Shown: positions 7,578 to 9,875 of the stretch, piece by piece
Layout: the number at the start of each line of letters is the position of its first letter
Numbering within the stretch: position 1 is the first letter of the stretch
Assembly: GCA_003453515.1 (NCBI GenBank)
Contig: DMLD01000091.1
Coordinates: forward strand, 1 to 9,875
Length of the DNA stretch: 9,875 nucleotides
Direction of reading: 5' to 3'
From: Lachnospiraceae bacterium
GTDB lineage: Bacteria; Bacillota; Clostridia; Lachnospirales; Lachnospiraceae
The notes under the pieces: generated by a model
The model's database searches: none
What the model saw: the letters and a program-made list of their open reading frames with translations, nothing else
Told to the model about the DNA's origin: nothing
Translations under genes and position numbers: made by a program

Positions 7578-8669
7578 TCACTGCTTTCTCATTATGGTCA
7601 CGGGATAGTCCTTTGATCCCACATACACCTGTGTTATCGATGTTTCGGCACTGTATATTCCCTCCGTGACATACGATTTTTTACCGGGCAGACTTCCCGT
7701 TTCAAACATCTCTATCGCACTCTTTACATAGGGACCGTGCATGGGGTAGCACTCCGCTATACAGGATATCTCGCCGCTGCTCAGCTTCTTCATAGCCTCC
7801 TCGCTGACGCCGTCAAAGGACACGACCATGATCTCACCGTTTGCGATATCGCTTCCGGGTCTTCTCCCCGCTTCCTCTATGGCTTCAAGCGCGCCGAGAG
7901 CCATATTGTCATTCTCCGAATAAATGACATTGATATCGGGATACGTCCTGAGCATGCGCTCCGTCACCTCGCGTCCCTTTACCTGTGTGAAATCTCCGCC
8001 CTCTCTGGCAACCAGATCCCAGCCGTTTCTCCTGATGGCGGCATCTATCCCGCCGGTACGTCCTATCTGTGCGGACGCGCCTTCGGTTCCCTGCAGATGC
8101 GCTATGTGGATTTCCTCCGGTTCCAGCGATTTTTTTTCAAAAAGCTGCTGCATCCACGAGCAAAGCTTATCGGCTTCAAGTCTGAAGTCCGATCCGATCC
8201 AGCACGAATACAGGCTCATATCCTTCACATCGACCATGCGGTCTATCAGTATTACAGGTATCCCTGCCTGCTTAGCTTCCAAAAGGACATTGTCCCAGCC
8301 GACCTCAGTCACCGGAGCCACGACTATATAATCCATGCCCTGCTGTATAAACCTGCGTATTGCCATAGCCTGATTCGCCTGCTTTTGCTGGGCATCCTCA
8401 TAGTACAGCGTGTATCCCGCCTCCTTGGTCAGCTCCCCAAGTATGGAATCAGTGTTGGCTCTGCGCCAGTCCGACTCTGCTCCGAGCTGTGAAAACCCTA
8501 CCTTAACAGTGTCATTTGAAACGACAACATCCCCTGCCCCCTCCTTGTCGGAGGAAGCAGGGGTGCAGCCACCAAAGATCATGCTTACAAGCAGAATCAT
8601 TACCGTTATTCTTTTTACAAAGCTTATTTTTATGCGCGCACAGCTATTCGCCATGTGTTTTTCGGACAT
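7578..8669 (-). CDS. Sugar ABC transporter substrate-binding lipoprotein (YtfQ-like)
   Basis: A 363-residue periplasmic-binding-protein type 1 (Peripla_BP_4) sugar receptor. The N-terminus has basic residues, a hydrophobic stretch (21-33) and a lipobox-like FGGC with Cys35 as the probable lipidated residue, so it should sit on the outer face of the membrane. The mature part resembles E. coli YtfQ, the galactofuranose-binding protein: VGFSQLGAESDWR (57-69), QQKQANQ (94-100), DR (143-144) followed by VDVKD, LQGTEGASAQIGR (192-204), GDFTQVKGREV (225-235), YSENDNMALGA (250-260) and SFDGV (284-288). Resemblance was judged from memory of the family; the exact sugar is inferred. It is longer than YtfQ (about 318). 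AGGTGA lies six bases before the ATG at 8669. It is the last gene of the transporter operon, 14 bases after the permease and just before a terminator. Confidence 0.9.
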   Translation of the reverse strand: MSEKHMANSCARIKISFVKRITVMILLVSMIFGGCTPASSDKEGAGDVVVSNDTVKVGFSQLGAESDWRRANTDSILGELTKEAGYTLYYEDAQQKQANQAMAIRRFIQQGMDYIVVAPVTEVGWDNVLLEAKQAGIPVILIDRMVDVKDMSLYSCWIGSDFRLEADKLCSWMQQLFEKKSLEPEEIHIAHLQGTEGASAQIGRTGGIDAAIRRNGWDLVAREGGDFTQVKGREVTERMLRTYPDINVIYSENDNMALGALEAIEEAGRRPGSDIANGEIMVVSFDGVSEEAMKKLSSGEISCIAECYPMHGPYVKSAIEMFETGSLPGKKSYVTEGIYSAETSITQVYVGSKDYPVTIMRKQ

Positions 8670-8683
8670 ACCGAATCACCTCA

Positions 8684-9736
8684 TCAGCTTGCTTTTGCGC
8701 TTCTGCCCTTAAATGCCATGACAACCGACTGGATGATCAGGAACAGACACAACATAGCCGCGGTCGTGATACCAGTCCACCATGCCTCACCGAGTCCCGC
8801 CGAGGCAACGATATTCTTGATGGTGCCAAGGGAGAGCACTCCGAAGAAGGTTCCTATGATGTTTCCGACACCACCGGTCAGCATCGTTCCGCCTATGATC
8901 GAGCAGGCGATCGCATCCATCTCCATACCCATCGCATGTGACGGCGACCCCGAGCCTACATGAACGAAGTAGACAAAGCCTCCGATACCTGCCAAAACCG
9001 AGCAGAAGATATGTGACAAAAATCTCGTTCTTTTTACGTTGATACCGAGCATCAGCGCTGAATTTGCGTTACCGCCAACCGCATAAAAGTTGCGTCCGAG
9101 CTTCGACCAGCGGAGCAGTGCGAACATAAGGATGACCAAAACCACTGCCACGATCACACCGACCTCCACGTAGGCGTCTATATACACCCCACGTCTGTTG
9201 GTCCTGCCAAGGAAGGGTACGACAACATGTGTATCCTTGAGGCTTACCAGACCCTCATTGGCAACATTGAACGGTTCGCTGTTAACTATGGTCGTCATAC
9301 CTCTTGCAAAGAACATCCCCGCAAGTGATACGATGAAGGGCTGTATGTCCAGATATGCCACAAGATATCCCTGAACAAGTCCGAACAGCAATCCAATACC
9401 TATAGCTATCAACAGTGATACTACTACATTTCCACCCGCCTTGTCAAGGTAAACCGCACAGCACATCGACACTAAGGCAGCCACTCCACCGATGGAGATG
9501 TCGATACCGCCCGTTATCATGACGATCGACATACCGAGACTTCCTATGATCAATGCGGCATTGTCATTAAGTATGTTGAAAAATGTCTGCGCCGACAAAA
9601 AGCCTCCGCCCTGAAAGATGATGGCTCCCACGTACATGAGGATAAATATCACCATCGTTATAAGGAGAAGCATATTGGATTCGTTCATACTGCGCAGTCT
9701 GTCGATAAAAGAAGTGGAATTCTTGGTTGTTTCCAT
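8684..9736 (-). CDS. Sugar ABC transporter permease (BPD_transp_2, YjfF-like)
   Basis: A 350-residue polytopic inner-membrane protein of the ribose/galactose-type ABC permease family. It pairs with another permease and a double-domain ATPase to move a monosaccharide in. There are about nine or ten hydrophobic spans (first at 22-41, last near 320-341). Family hallmarks are MITGGIDISIGG (73-84), PFIVSLAGMFFARG (133-146), YAVGGNANSALMLGINV (218-234) and the DAIACSIIGGTMLTGGVGNI segment (274-293), close to the AIA-S-VIGGT-L-GG-G loop that contacts the ATPase. By memory it is nearer to E. coli YjfF than to RbsC. The start codon at 9736 is one base after the stop of the preceding permease. An AGGAGG-type site lies within that gene's end, so translation is coupled. 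The binding protein follows 14 bases later. Confidence 0.93.
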   Translation of the reverse strand: METTKNSTSFIDRLRSMNESNMLLLITMVIFILMYVGAIIFQGGGFLSAQTFFNILNDNAALIIGSLGMSIVMITGGIDISIGGVAALVSMCCAVYLDKAGGNVVVSLLIAIGIGLLFGLVQGYLVAYLDIQPFIVSLAGMFFARGMTTIVNSEPFNVANEGLVSLKDTHVVVPFLGRTNRRGVYIDAYVEVGVIVAVVLVILMFALLRWSKLGRNFYAVGGNANSALMLGINVKRTRFLSHIFCSVLAGIGGFVYFVHVGSGSPSHAMGMEMDAIACSIIGGTMLTGGVGNIIGTFFGVLSLGTIKNIVASAGLGEAWWTGITTAAMLCLFLIIQSVVMAFKGRSAKAS

Positions 9737-9737
9737 A

Positions 9738-9875
9738 TCAGCCCACCTCCTTTACAGCGACTCTTTTTTTCTTAAATCTTTTCATTGCATCCCTGACAGC
9801 AGGAGCACTCATCACAACGAGTATGATAACGACCACTGCCTTGTATGCGGGGAGCGCATCGGCACTTACCTCAAA
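9738..9875 (-). CDS. C-terminus of an upstream sugar ABC transporter permease (YtfT-like position), 5' part beyond window
   Basis: The frame is open from the right edge to a TGA at 9740-9738, giving 45 residues. It has a hydrophobic span (VVVIILVVMSAP, about residues 14-25 of the fragment) followed by a basic cytoplasmic tail (RDAMKRFKKKRVAVKEVG). That is the usual end of BPD_transp_2 permeases. Position one base before the YjfF-like gene fits the YtfT partner of a two-permease transporter. The call rests on the tail and context only. AGGAGG for the next gene is embedded in its last codons. Confidence 0.75.
   Translation of the reverse strand, partial: FEVSADALPAYKAVVVIILVVMSAPAVRDAMKRFKKKRVAVKEVG

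Noticed and set aside
7737..8492. Plus-strand open frame of 251 codons opposite the substrate-binding protein
   Set aside because: It is a shadow of a well-supported gene; no domain and no convincing ribosome binding site were seen.
1..9875. A defence system, prophage, CRISPR array or mobile island
   Set aside because: All genes belong to housekeeping, transport or signalling families with even spacing and one orientation. No integrase, transposase, att-like repeat or toxin-antitoxin pair was seen.

Overview
All genes lie on the minus strand and are packed tightly. The proteins, the strong AGGAGG-type ribosome binding sites, frequent ATA isoleucine codons and moderate GC (by eye) suggest a Gram-positive Firmicute, most likely Lachnospiraceae (Butyrivibrio/Roseburia-like). 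That placement is inference from gene content and codon habit, not from a marker gene. I saw no RNA genes, insertion sequences, CRISPR arrays, long repeats or phage genes. No stretch over 300 bases is without a gene.

Layout, in the direction of transcription (right to left). (1) 9875-7578 holds the end of a sugar ABC transporter operon: the C-terminus of one permease (YtfT-like position), a complete second permease (YjfF-like) and a lipoprotein substrate-binding protein (YtfQ-like). The ATPase gene is expected beyond the right edge. The operon ends in an intrinsic terminator at 7520-7551, and a candidate promoter for the next unit overlaps that hairpin. (2) 7485-3089 holds four closely spaced or overlapping genes: a PAP2-family membrane phosphatase, proA (gamma-glutamyl phosphate reductase, proline synthesis), a pepD-like M20 dipeptidase and a membrane-anchored alpha/beta hydrolase. 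(3) 3055 to the left edge is a large hybrid sensor histidine kinase. It has a multi-spanning membrane region, a HAMP-like linker, a kinase core, a receiver and an Hpt domain, so most of a phosphorelay is in one chain. It runs off the window close to its natural end.

How they fit together: the first block imports a monosaccharide, by homology possibly galactofuranose or a related sugar. The second block looks like one transcript from about 7512 through at least 3089. It may continue into the kinase, because the 33-base gap before the kinase has a strong ribosome binding site and no visible terminator. The four proteins of block 2 share no obvious pathway: peptide breakdown, proline synthesis, lipid-phosphate hydrolysis and an uncharacterised hydrolase. 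The linkage may be a matter of shared expression only. This looks like ordinary chromosomal territory. The points most worth checking are the kinase's unfamiliar input region, the promoter inside a terminator, and proA without proB beside it.
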